From the NCBI GenBank assembly GCA_937928735.1, contig CALFVF010000022.1, positions 1 to 46,845 on the forward strand: a stretch of 46,845 bases of DNA. The letters run 5' to 3'. A model generated the notes under the pieces. It did not search any database, was not told where the DNA came from, and worked only from the letters and a program-made list of their open reading frames with translations. Made by a program: the position numbers and the translations under genes. The stretch is from an uncultured Verrucomicrobiales bacterium (GTDB lineage: Bacteria > Verrucomicrobiota > Verrucomicrobiia > Verrucomicrobiales > Akkermansiaceae). This document shows, one piece after another, positions 26,197 through 34,389 of the stretch. Within the stretch, counting starts at the first letter, position 1, and each line of letters starts with the position of its first letter.

Positions 26197-26931
26197 TTAC
26201 TCTGATTTCTCCATGTGATGATAGCGATATGGAGTGTATCCTTGGCTCTTCACATGCTCTACAGAAATCACATGTCTCAGCACTCGCCATGATGGGGGAG
26301 CCCCAGTTTCATAAGCCATGAAGTGCTTTTTCTCCTTATCTAGAAATGCTTCAAAGAGAAGCACATGCACATTGCGTTTATTGACAATATCGCCAGCTTC
26401 CAGCTCTTGAAAAGACGATAGTGGCTCAGAGATACTCGGCAGTTCTCTTGTGGAGTAAGCTCGAGGAAGCCGCCAACACCTCGAGACGAAACCTGAACAG
26501 TCCACCCCACAGGCATAGGAGCTCACCGCAGAGTAGAGCTGTGAGCGTTTGGCTTTTGTGTAAACATCACCTGCATAGTATCCTGACTTGATTTTCTGAT
26601 CAAAACTATCGGGGGTATCAAATCCACCCCACTGATAAGGGATTCCATAGTTTGTCTGATTGACTTTCCACCACCCAGGTCTCGCAGACAGGTCTTCCTT
26701 GAGACTCACATCTGGGGTATTCACTGCCACTTTATCGGGATCTAAGCCATGAAAGACATTGCTTCGAGTGGGTGTCCATTGATGCACCCGATACGACTCC
26801 GCAATCTGGAGAGCTTCAGAAGCGCTCACACTAGGAGCTGGGCTGTAGTCAATCTCTACAGAGCGGCGATGCTCCAGTCCCGCGCAGCTAGTTAGTAATA
26901 GAATGAGGCTAAAAACAACATAGTTCATCAT
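26197..26931 (-). CDS. Lipoprotein with NlpC/P60-like peptidase domain
   Basis: A 244-residue secreted protein with a lipobox (SLILLLTSC, Cys at ~16). The C-terminal half carries the cysteine-peptidase core of the NlpC/P60 group: YACGVDCSGFVSRCW with the nucleophile Cys, then NVHVLLFEAF with the His. The middle segment (GIPYQWGGFDTPDSFD) matches substrate-side motifs of this superfamily. It probably cuts peptidoglycan peptides from the outer membrane's inner face. An AGGG site precedes two successive ATGs at 26931 and 26928; both fit. It is divergent from the beta-helix gene. Confidence 0.8.
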   Translation of the reverse strand: MMNYVVFSLILLLTSCAGLEHRRSVEIDYSPAPSVSASEALQIAESYRVHQWTPTRSNVFHGLDPDKVAVNTPDVSLKEDLSARPGWWKVNQTNYGIPYQWGGFDTPDSFDQKIKSGYYAGDVYTKAKRSQLYSAVSSYACGVDCSGFVSRCWRLPRAYSTRELPSISEPLSSFQELEAGDIVNKRNVHVLLFEAFLDKEKKHFMAYETGAPPSWRVLRHVISVEHVKSQGYTPYRYHHMEKSE

Positions 26932-27298
26932 TTCACCCTGACTAACAAATCCACTATAGCAAGGTCAAAGCCGACTTTTCAAGACAGTCAGTAGCGACAA
27001 CAAAACAGTCCCCCTAACTGACAAACTATGAAACACAATAGATGAAACTTATCGACATCTCGTTTGTCCTCACTGCTCATTCTTTTGTTTTGCGGATAGT
27101 CTCACCATCAAAAAAACATTGCTAGTTCCTTAGTTTTTCTATGAAGGCGTTTCACCTACAGTCAAAATCTACTTGAAATACCTCTCCAGTTTTCGTCTCA
27201 TTATTGTTAAATCACACAAATGGCACATCTCTATAAATTGATTTACAAATTAAAAGAATCTAACAAAATTTATAGATTTAACACTAATCATTCGCATA
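26932..27298. other. Divergent intergenic region, no feature identified
   Basis: This 367-base gap separates the divergent peptidase and beta-helix genes and must hold promoters for both. It becomes very AT-rich toward 27298. I could not fix a convincing -35/-10 pair, and I see no repeat, RNA or operator. Confidence 0.5.
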
Positions 27299-28558
27299 AT
27301 GAAATTATCTAAAAAACCACAAAAAACATCCACCCCATATTTACTCTCTGGTGTCATCGCCTGCCTGATCTCCACCACTATCACATCGGAGGCCAAAAGA
27401 ATCGGTGATCCCAATGTGACTTTTAGCAATAATGCTATCAGTCAAAATTCCCGTGAATACCCCATGATGGAACAATGGGTCACAGCAGGTAGACGCACAG
27501 GAATCCCTTCCAACAGCGATATAGATTCTAACGAAAAATTTAACCTAACACCTGCACAAAACAGCCAAATATTTGATCGAGTCAATGACTTAAGAAACAT
27601 GCGAGGTGGCACACTAAGGCTTCGGAGAGGCCAATACGGGACGTACAGGCAGCGAATAAGAGCATACAATAACACCGTCATTTCAGGCATCAAAGGCAGC
27701 TCCGCTTCTCGTAGTTCGCAGCTAATTTTCAACCACCGAGCTGAAAAAGATTCTTCTTCTGTGTGTTTATCGACATTTAACGCAACAAATTCAGGCTTTG
27801 CTAATTTCTGGCTGACCTACAGAGCGCGCAAAGGGGCTAAACCCGAACCATTTGCTATGTCCAGCCACAGCCAAACTAACCTCTATGTCAGTGGCATCTC
27901 CATTGGTGGGTCGAATAGTAGGGATAATTTTATTCAAAATTGTTATGTCCAAAATGCAGGGACAAATCCCGTTGTCATTTCTGGAAAACATCATACTGTG
28001 CGAGACACGACTGTCAAAGGCACCTATAATAAAGGCGGTGGCGCCGAGGGTTACTTCGCCATATATGGCGGCAATAACTTAATCGCCGCTAATTCTGTAG
28101 AGCATATTCGCCACTTCACCCTTCAGAATACAACTTCGACACACAATGTTGTCATTCGCAATACCCTGAGACAGGACATTAGTTTTCACACGGATGATGG
28201 CGGTGAAAACCTTATTGAGAGAAACACTGCGAGACTCCACGACAATATGCCAGATAGGTGGCGACCAATGCTAACAGTTTGGTCCAGACAGCATAAAGAT
28301 GTGGGAGCCAGAAACTATGTCTACCATAACACATTTATGGAAAACAATGGTGAGAACGCATTCTATGGTGAAGCCACTAACATCAGAAGTGGACAAACGA
28401 GCTGCACAGCGAGTAATGAGACGACTCAATTACGCTGGTTCTTTAACAATGTCTATCAACCCGTTGATCGCTGCCATAAGTTCCGATCCAATGACCCAAG
28501 GCCCATCCAGGCTAACGATGCCTCAGATACTTTCTATCCAATCATTACCGCCAACTAG
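27299..28558 (+). CDS. Secreted right-handed beta-helix protein
   Basis: A 419-residue exported protein with a signal peptide (about 32 residues, LLSGVIACLISTTITSEA). The body has the repeating short-strand pattern of parallel beta-helices of the pectate-lyase/NosD type: NTVISGIKGSS, SGISIGGSNSRDNFIQNCYV, HHTVRDTTVKGTY, GGNNLIAANSVEH, TSTHNVVIRNTLR, GGENLIERNTARL and RNYVYHNTFMENNGE. It may bind or cleave a polysaccharide, but no catalytic residues can be assigned. Neighbours do not point to a pathway. A strong hairpin terminator follows directly. Confidence 0.82.
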   Translation: MKLSKKPQKTSTPYLLSGVIACLISTTITSEAKRIGDPNVTFSNNAISQNSREYPMMEQWVTAGRRTGIPSNSDIDSNEKFNLTPAQNSQIFDRVNDLRNMRGGTLRLRRGQYGTYRQRIRAYNNTVISGIKGSSASRSSQLIFNHRAEKDSSSVCLSTFNATNSGFANFWLTYRARKGAKPEPFAMSSHSQTNLYVSGISIGGSNSRDNFIQNCYVQNAGTNPVVISGKHHTVRDTTVKGTYNKGGGAEGYFAIYGGNNLIAANSVEHIRHFTLQNTTSTHNVVIRNTLRQDISFHTDDGGENLIERNTARLHDNMPDRWRPMLTVWSRQHKDVGARNYVYHNTFMENNGENAFYGEATNIRSGQTSCTASNETTQLRWFFNNVYQPVDRCHKFRSNDPRPIQANDASDTFYPIITAN

Positions 28559-28580
28559 CCCTATTTCGTCGCATATTTTA

Positions 28581-28620
28581 TGAGAAACCCACTCGCTGGG
28601 TTTCTCACTCTCTTCCTTTT
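28581..28620 (+). terminator. Terminator of the beta-helix gene
   Basis: An 11-base stem TGAGAAACCCA (28581-28591) pairs with TGGGTTTCTCA (28597-28607), with a 5-base loop CTCGC. A pyrimidine and T-rich tail to about 28622 follows. It lies 23 bases beyond the stop. Confidence 0.8.
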
Positions 28621-28643
28621 TTCTAACAAATATCATTCTAGCC

Positions 28644-30338
28644 ATGAAGCCTTTTCTGCAATTTGGCCTTCCTTGTCTTATCCTAGGTCTGGTCGGCGGC
28701 TCACTTCTGAATTCACTGAGTCCAGAACCTAATGCTTCAAGCCAGTTTTCAGACAAAACCATAAGTCAGCGCCAATCTAAATCTACACGCACAAGTGCAG
28801 TCAGTCGTGTTTCCTCTACTAGTTTATTTCACCGCCAACTCCACACCTTACAGACAATAGCTTCACTGGAAGATTCTGAGCTCGAATCATCCTTTCTAGC
28901 CCTACTGTCTCAACCAAGAAGTGTGGAGAATACAAAGCAACTTCAAGCTCTGATACGCCGCTGGATAGAAGTTGACGCGCAGGCCGCCATGAATGCAGCA
29001 GAAACCCTTGAGGACAAAGATTTACGCCATCTTATTCTTCGAGACGCCCTCGCTACATGGGTCAGCCTAGACCCCGAAAACGCATTTCTCTATGCCGAAA
29101 TATCCCTAGAACCTGCTGACGAACTAGCTCTTCGAGAGAGCATGTTTCTCACCTGGGCAGAAACAGACCCAGCTTCCGCCATGCAGCACTGGCACGGACT
29201 CCATGAACCAGCAGCCAGTTATGATATTCTAAAAAAAATAGCGCTCCAATGGGCTCAGCGAGATCTCGAAGCCACCACAGAGCACTTCCAGTCCACAACA
29301 AGCATCTTTGAAAAAGACATTCTCCAGTATCACCTCATTGGAGAACTAGGCATTCGTGATCAAGAAGTAGCAATCGGCTGGATCAATGAAAACTTCCACG
29401 GGGCGAATAAATCCATCGCCCTCAACACGCTAACCACAGCCTTGGCGCGCGTCTCACCAGAAAAGGCGATTGAAGTGATTGCTAACATGCCTGAGGGAGA
29501 AACAAAACACACTGCCACCGAGAATATAGCACGTATTTGGGCGAAAAAAGACCTTCAAGCGAGTTTAGAATGGGTACAGACACTGGATAAAACACCAACG
29601 ACTCCCGAGCTACTACGCTCCATCTACATGACTCACGCTCTCAATAATCATGCCGAAGCCAAAGAGACATTTCTCAGCATCCAAAATTCAGATTTGCGCA
29701 ACGATATTGCCGCTATTATCGGAGAGCGCCTCGCCCAAGCAGACCCCTCCGCAGCCCTAGAGTGGGCAGCAAGCCTTGAGCCTGAGCTCGCCGCTATGGC
29801 ATCCCAAGCAGCAGTGGCTGCGTGGGCAAACCTCGATGGAAATGCCGCCTTAAGCTACGCACTCAATGAAGTCTCAGATTCTAGTTTACAAAGTGCTATG
29901 CTCTCTCAAGTCGCCCCTATCTTCGGCGCTCAAAATCCCGCGAAAGCCTCTCAATTACTCGGTGCCCTACCCGATGGAGCAATCAAAGAAGACACAGCAA
30001 GAGAGATTATGGTGAACTGGATCGACCAAGATCCAAAAGCAGCTACTGAGTGGGCCAAATCTATCAGCTCAGACACTGTCTATCGAGAAGTCGCCACAGC
30101 AGCGGCTGGCGTGCATTTAGAAACAGACCCTAGCTACTCCCTGACATGGGCGCAGACACTCCAAGACTCGACAGAGCGATACAACCTCGTCGACAACTTA
30201 GTCTCGGAACTTTCACGCATGGACTCTAACCACGCTCTCAACATCCTTGTGGAGTCCTCTCTCGAAGATTCTCTGAAGCTAGAAATGGTGAATAAAGTGC
30301 TCGTGGTCACAGGCTCAGACCCCATTGACTCGCTCTAA
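28644..30338 (+). CDS. Secreted repeat protein with DP-AA-W helical repeats
   Basis: A 564-residue exported protein. The N-terminus is a signal peptide or membrane anchor (LPCLILGLVGGSLLNSL). From about residue 85 it is made of some 12-13 helical repeats of about 33-36 residues with a W-(A/I)-x-x-D-P-x-A-A-x-x-W-A core: for example WAETDPASAMQHWHGL, IWAKKDLQASLEWVQTL, RLAQADPSAALEWAASL and WIDQDPKAATEWAKSI. The shape is a TPR/HEAT-like solenoid, likely a protein-binding surface. Such repeat proteins are frequent in Verrucomicrobia. The function is unknown. It follows the terminator of the beta-helix gene by 24 bases. Confidence 0.75.
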   Translation: MKPFLQFGLPCLILGLVGGSLLNSLSPEPNASSQFSDKTISQRQSKSTRTSAVSRVSSTSLFHRQLHTLQTIASLEDSELESSFLALLSQPRSVENTKQLQALIRRWIEVDAQAAMNAAETLEDKDLRHLILRDALATWVSLDPENAFLYAEISLEPADELALRESMFLTWAETDPASAMQHWHGLHEPAASYDILKKIALQWAQRDLEATTEHFQSTTSIFEKDILQYHLIGELGIRDQEVAIGWINENFHGANKSIALNTLTTALARVSPEKAIEVIANMPEGETKHTATENIARIWAKKDLQASLEWVQTLDKTPTTPELLRSIYMTHALNNHAEAKETFLSIQNSDLRNDIAAIIGERLAQADPSAALEWAASLEPELAAMASQAAVAAWANLDGNAALSYALNEVSDSSLQSAMLSQVAPIFGAQNPAKASQLLGALPDGAIKEDTAREIMVNWIDQDPKAATEWAKSISSDTVYREVATAAAGVHLETDPSYSLTWAQTLQDSTERYNLVDNLVSELSRMDSNHALNILVESSLEDSLKLEMVNKVLVVTGSDPIDSL

Positions 30339-30499
30339 TTAAAATTCGTTGAGCCCTACTCTGCTGCACTCGAAGCCAGAATCCGAAAGGTTTAGCTCAC
30401 CCATTCATGACGATCGGAAGTGAACTTTAATGCATCCTAGCATATTCGAAAATTCAGGCAAAAACACTAAGCGGATCATAGATTGGGCGCAGATACTTG

Positions 30500-30859
30500 T
30501 TAGGTAATCAGCTCTTTATTTAATGTCCAATTTGCCCAAACTAAACCTGAAACCACAATCCTAGTATGAGAAATATCTTTGCTCAATACCCCCGAAACAT
30601 CGTCAAGAACACTTCCGGCTAACGACCATGAATTTCCTAGGCGTTGTCCAAAATCAATAACCTCAAGAACTGCATTCGCCCATTCCTTTTTCTCATCGTG
30701 ATAGAAATAAAAATGAGCTTGATGACCACCCTTATGGTATAAGTCCAGCGTGATATCCATCGCTGGTCGTGGTAGCAATTTGAGGCATTGATTTAATACT
30801 TTCCTAGCTGATTCTTTTTTCTCAGAATCGAAGATCAGTTTCCATCGTGAATATGGCAT
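30500..30859 (-). CDS. Hypothetical protein
   Basis: A 119-residue protein with no recognised family, signal peptide or membrane segment. It has a mixed alpha/beta look (MPYSRWKLIFDSEKKESARK, and QAHFYFYHDEKKEWANAVLE). The gene is AT-rich compared with truB next to it. It is on the same strand as truB and follows it by 42 bases, so it may be read through from the nrnA-truB row. Confidence 0.5.
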   Translation of the reverse strand: MPYSRWKLIFDSEKKESARKVLNQCLKLLPRPAMDITLDLYHKGGHQAHFYFYHDEKKEWANAVLEVIDFGQRLGNSWSLAGSVLDDVSGVLSKDISHTRIVVSGLVWANWTLNKELIT

Positions 30860-30901
30860 TTCTACTTTATACCTATCTAGAGATTAACACCTTAACTAAC
30901 C

Positions 30902-31636
30902 CTATGTTAAGGATATCCCCTTCATTTCAGCGATCTGCTCCAGAGTAATGAGCCGGGAGATCAGAGACTCGCGGCTCGCGACTTTCAGTTCACTGGCAGG
31001 GACCGCACGTGATAGATCAAAATCTCCAGAATACGTGCGGCGAAGTGCTGTCAAGTGCGCTCCTGTGCCTAACACCTGGCCAATATCGTGTGCGTATGTG
31101 CGCACGTAAAAACCTTTGGTGCACTTCACTCGGAAGTCAATATTCACGCCATCAATACGGTGAATGTTTGACTCATAGACTGTGACAGGCCGGGGCTTTC
31201 TTTCCACTTCCTTCCCTTTTCGCGCTAATTTATAAAGAGCGACACCATTGACTTTGATCGCCGATACCATCGGTGGTATTTGCTCAAAATCACCTTCAAA
31301 TTGCCCAAAGGCACGCGTAATATCCTCTTCTAAGATTCCCTCTACTTTCTTTTCCTCCAGCACTTCACCTTCTCGATCTTGGGAATTTGTGGTAATCCCT
31401 AACTGCATGGATCCCTCATAGACCTTGTGCTCCGACATCAGGGCGTCTGATAATTTTGTGGCCTTCCCAACAACTAGAATCAATAAACCTGTCGCCATTG
31501 GATCAAGTGTCCCACAGTGCCCTATCTTCTTCATATTGAGCTGCCTGCGAGCAATCGCCACAGCGTCATGTGAGGTCATATCAGGCTCCTTATCCACCAA
31601 GAGCACTCCACTGGGCATATCTCGTTGCTCTCTCAT
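30902..31636 (-). CDS. truB: tRNA pseudouridine(55) synthase
   Basis: Makes pseudouridine 55 in the T loop of tRNAs. The motif HCGTLDPMATGLLILVVGKATK contains the catalytic aspartate (D45 from ATG 31636). Other family blocks are GVLLVDKEPDMTSHDAVA, YEGSMQLGITTNSQDREG, KVNGVALYKLARKGKEVERK and CTKGFYVRTYAHDIG. The 244-residue length lacks the PUA domain of E. coli TruB (314), as in many bacteria. ATG 31636 lies 5 bases after the nrnA stop (31641); an ATG at 31618 (MPSGVLLVDK) is also possible. The nrnA-truB pairing is common. Confidence 0.96.
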   Translation of the reverse strand: MREQRDMPSGVLLVDKEPDMTSHDAVAIARRQLNMKKIGHCGTLDPMATGLLILVVGKATKLSDALMSEHKVYEGSMQLGITTNSQDREGEVLEEKKVEGILEEDITRAFGQFEGDFEQIPPMVSAIKVNGVALYKLARKGKEVERKPRPVTVYESNIHRIDGVNIDFRVKCTKGFYVRTYAHDIGQVLGTGAHLTALRRTYSGDFDLSRAVPASELKVASRESLISRLITLEQIAEMKGISLT

Positions 31637-31640
31637 AGCT

Positions 31641-32624
31641 CTAGTTGAGTACACGTTTGATTTCAGCTAACACCTTCTCGCGCGCCTGAGCGATGGGCCC
31701 TGCCATGCGAATCCCCGCGGCCTTAGAGTGCCCACCTCCTCCAAAGAGACTGGCAATCTCACAGACATCTATGCCTGCGGACTTTGAGCGCATACTCACG
31801 CGCACTGAGCTATCCTCGAGTTCCTCAAAGAGCACTGCTACCTCCACACCTTGGATGGCTCGGATAAGGTCAATGAGACCTTCGTTATCCTCGGGCTTCA
31901 GAGAGAGTTCCTCAGCCACTGACCAGAGTTGCTGCCAATCTGCCACTCGATCATCACAGCTTAGCTCAAGAGTATTGAGTAATTCTCTCATCAGCTTCAC
32001 TCTGCGGAAGGGATGACTATCGTAAGTCTGGCGGTTAATTTGACCCACATTGAGCCCTAGATTCACGAGCTCAGCAGCCATTGTGTAGGTGGCTGCTGTG
32101 GTAGAGCCATACTGAAACGATCCCGTGTCTGTCGAGACCGCTACGTAGATATTATCACGAGTCACAGGGGAAATCGGGTAGTCCTGACTCTTTAAAAACT
32201 CATAGAGGATCTGCCCCGTCGCTGGAGACTCTGCATCGATGTAGTTCAAATCACCGTAGCGTGGATTCGAAATATGATGATCGATATTGATCCATGTTTT
32301 GGCCTTTGAGCCAGCTTTATTGGCATTGTCACCCAGGCGCGGCTTCGTCGCACAATCGAGCGCTATAACGACCTCGACATCTAACACCTCCCCATCTGGC
32401 TTCTGAATCTGCTCTGAATGCGGTAGGAATGCTAAATTATCCGGTAGTCCATCCTCATTTCTATAGTGAACTGTCTTACCCATCGTTTCTAATGCATGAC
32501 CGAGGGCGAGCTGTGAGCCTATCGCATCACCATCTGGGCGCACATGACTGAGGAGTAGAAATGTCTGGTGTGACTCAATGACTTCAGCGATCTGGGAAAA
32601 GGAATGATTTTGAGAATGGGACAT
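31641..32624 (-). CDS. nrnA: DHH-family oligoribonuclease / pAp phosphatase
   Basis: Degrades short RNAs and dephosphorylates pAp. The DHH superfamily motifs are all present: DGDAIGSQLALGHAL (motif I), ALDCATKPRLGD (motif II), INIDHHISNPRYGDLNYIDA (the DHH motif), then ATGQILYEFL. The DHHA1 end FGGGGHSKAAGIRM closes the protein. Length 327 fits NrnA (about 320). It is the first gene of the nrnA-truB pair. The ATG has no Shine-Dalgarno sequence, and a TATACT box directly abuts the start codon. Confidence 0.94.
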   Translation of the reverse strand: MSHSQNHSFSQIAEVIESHQTFLLLSHVRPDGDAIGSQLALGHALETMGKTVHYRNEDGLPDNLAFLPHSEQIQKPDGEVLDVEVVIALDCATKPRLGDNANKAGSKAKTWINIDHHISNPRYGDLNYIDAESPATGQILYEFLKSQDYPISPVTRDNIYVAVSTDTGSFQYGSTTAATYTMAAELVNLGLNVGQINRQTYDSHPFRRVKLMRELLNTLELSCDDRVADWQQLWSVAEELSLKPEDNEGLIDLIRAIQGVEVAVLFEELEDSSVRVSMRSKSAGIDVCEIASLFGGGGHSKAAGIRMAGPIAQAREKVLAEIKRVLN

Positions 32625-32934
32625 AGTATAAAAACGTGTCTAATGCAGAGGTGCAGCTTGGGGCGATAGGCTGCTAAGAGCAAGTAAAACTCTTCGTTGA
32701 ACCCAGACTATGCATTGGATTTTGCAAGAAAGATTGTCAGGTCAAAAAACACAAGATCTCAACGTTTATGTTTCGATGAAAGTGAAGTCACCCCATCGGT
32801 GAATGGAACAATCAGCGGTCGTACTTGTGTTTACAGAGATGGCAGCAATTCTCGAAATCTAAATGCATAATCTGAGTTGAAAAGCTAGTGAAACTCACCG
32901 TTTACAAGCGTCATATTTCTTCTATGCTGCCGCC
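32625..32934. other. Divergent region between nrnA and trpC
   Basis: A 310-base gap between divergent genes. It holds the TATACT box abutting the nrnA start and the trpC promoter at 32901-32928. I see no attenuator (no leader peptide with tandem Trp codons, no terminator hairpin), no repeat and no RNA. Confidence 0.5.
32901..32928 (+). promoter_or_regulatory. Candidate trpC promoter
   Basis: TTTACA (32901-32906) and TATGCT (32923-32928) are 16 bases apart. The -10 box ends 6 bases before the GTG start, so the mRNA would begin at or next to the start codon. Confidence 0.45.
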
Positions 32935-33726
32935 GTGGATAAGCTCACTGAAATCATGAATGCCAAGGCAGAAGAGGTAAAAGCTCTTCTACCACGCGCG
33001 GCTAAATTAAAGGCTGCTGCTCTCCAAAGAAACGAGTTTCGCGGCTTTCGCTCTGCCCTTGATCGGGGTTCAGATGCCCTCGGCATTATCGCTGAGATTA
33101 AAAAAGCATCACCCTCGGCAGGTATCATCGACCCTAACTTTGACCCCATTCGCCAGGCGAATATGTACATCGAGGGGGGGGCTTCCTGTATGTCGATCCT
33201 CACGGATGAAAAGTACTTCCAGGGGCACCTCTCCTACCTCTCAAATATCGCCAAAGAATCCCCCATCCCTGTACTCAGAAAAGACTTCATGGTGCATGAG
33301 GTACAGATCTACGAGGCCGTGGTCGCAGGCGCTGATGCTATATTACTAATCGTCGCAGGCCTTGAGCAAGAGCAGCTCAAGCACCTCTACGCTATCGCGA
33401 AAGACTTCCAGCTCGATGTCCTCGTAGAAGTACACAACCTCGCTGAGATGGAAAGAGCCATCGACCTAGAAGCAGACCTCATCGGTATTAATAACCGCAA
33501 TCTCAAGACATTCACCACAGATCTCGCCACCACCGAGGAACTCGCAGACGAAGTCTCAGACGATGTCCTACTGGTCTCAGAATCAGGAATTCGCACACCC
33601 GCAGACGGCCAGCGCGTGCTAGATGCCGGAGCGAATGCACTCCTCATTGGAGAATCTCTCATGCGAGAAAACACACCCGCAGACGCGATTGAGGCCTATC
33701 TCAAACTAGAGGCTTCTCCAGAGTAG
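32935..33726 (+). CDS. trpC: Indole-3-glycerol phosphate synthase
   Basis: Fourth step of tryptophan synthesis: closes the indole ring of carboxyphenylamino-deoxyribulose phosphate. The TIM-barrel motifs are clear: IIAEIKKASPSAGII (catalytic Lys and phosphate site), VLRKDFMVHEVQIYEA, ADAILLIVAGLEQEQLKHLY, VEVHNLAEMERAI, LIGINNRNLKTFTTDL, LVSESGIRTPADGQRV and ANALLIGESLMREN. It has 263 residues, the family's usual single-domain size. The start is GTG at 32935 because DKLTEIMNAKAEEVK fits the family's N-terminus; ATG 32956 would remove part of that helix. No other trp gene is adjacent. Confidence 0.96.
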   Translation: MDKLTEIMNAKAEEVKALLPRAAKLKAAALQRNEFRGFRSALDRGSDALGIIAEIKKASPSAGIIDPNFDPIRQANMYIEGGASCMSILTDEKYFQGHLSYLSNIAKESPIPVLRKDFMVHEVQIYEAVVAGADAILLIVAGLEQEQLKHLYAIAKDFQLDVLVEVHNLAEMERAIDLEADLIGINNRNLKTFTTDLATTEELADEVSDDVLLVSESGIRTPADGQRVLDAGANALLIGESLMRENTPADAIEAYLKLEASPE

Positions 33727-33819
33727 AATGGAGAATATATCGGACTCACTCTAGAGTGGTGCGGTGACTTCACCTCCAGAGATCGCTCTGCTCTCTATGC
33801 CTTCACATCCATAGTTGAA

Positions 33820-33861
33820 TACCAACTCAAAAAAACTAACTGGTAGAATTCCTCATTGGTA
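33820..33861 (+). repeat. Family B inverted-repeat element, copy B2 (internally deleted)
   Basis: A 42-base element starting TACCAACTC and ending CATTGGTA. Both ends match the ends of the 156-base copy B1 (42392-42547), but almost the whole interior is missing. It is followed by TAA (33862-33864) and preceded by GAA, so the flanking duplication is imperfect here. Confidence 0.7.
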
Positions 33862-34028
33862 TAAAGGTGCCTCCACTTGCCTCATTTCTACACATCTCAC
33901 CAAATCTCTCCATCTCCACGTTACCCATGATTCTTACGGATTTATGAAGGAGAGATTGTGGTTTCCTTCATCTGGAGCAATCTGAAGGTGTTTCTTCATC
34001 GAAAGCAAATCATCGGAGGTGACCTTAA
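33862..34028 (+). repeat. Family A inverted-repeat element, copy A2
   Basis: About 167 bases, in the same orientation as copy A3. Ends are TAAAGGTGCCTCC and (right) GGAGGTGACCTTAA. Internal blocks GCCTCATTTCTAC, CCATCTCC and GAGCAATCTGA match A3's counterparts with scattered changes. Copy B2 abuts its left end. Confidence 0.7.
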
Positions 34029-34065
34029 AGCTCTTCTTTTTTCACTCTTGCTTGTCACAAAGAGC

Positions 34066-34095
34066 CATCAGCCACATTTCCATCAGCCACATTTG
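34066..34095. repeat. 15-base tandem repeat, two copies
   Basis: CCATCAGCCACATTT(C/G) is present twice, head to tail, at 34066-34080 and 34081-34095. Intergenic, with no evident role. Confidence 0.65.
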
Positions 34096-34389
34096 ATAGC
34101 CAGTATTCATAGCACTCAGTCTGACGTGTTCAATCAATAAGACTGGAACAAGAAGGCAGCAGTCACTCACTCGGCTTCAACACTCCATTGAGAGTATAAA
34201 ATTTTATATCGATCCGTCTCATTTTTAAGAAAACAGGATCTAATACCGTTTAAAAGACTTACTAGTCGCATCTCAATCACAGTTTTTAGATCAAAGTAAA
34301 TGATTTTTAAGGCTTTATGACTTATTTATTTAATAAAATTTTATATTCCAGCTTGACTAAATATTTTTTTTATAAACTATGTCATTGTT

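Larger units (their letters stand above)
33727..34389. other. Long intergenic region rich in repeat elements
   Basis: This 663-base gap holds copy B2 of repeat family B, copy A2 of family A directly next to it, and a 15-base tandem repeat. An AT-rich stretch before the LysM gene (34140-34389) includes a TTGACT at 34353-34358 that could be a -35. Small open frames (for example 33958-34140) lie in the repeat and look non-coding. Confidence 0.6.

Noticed and set aside
33958..34140. 60-codon open frame on the plus strand
   Set aside because: It lies mostly in repeat copy A2 and a tandem repeat, with no start signal or similarity.
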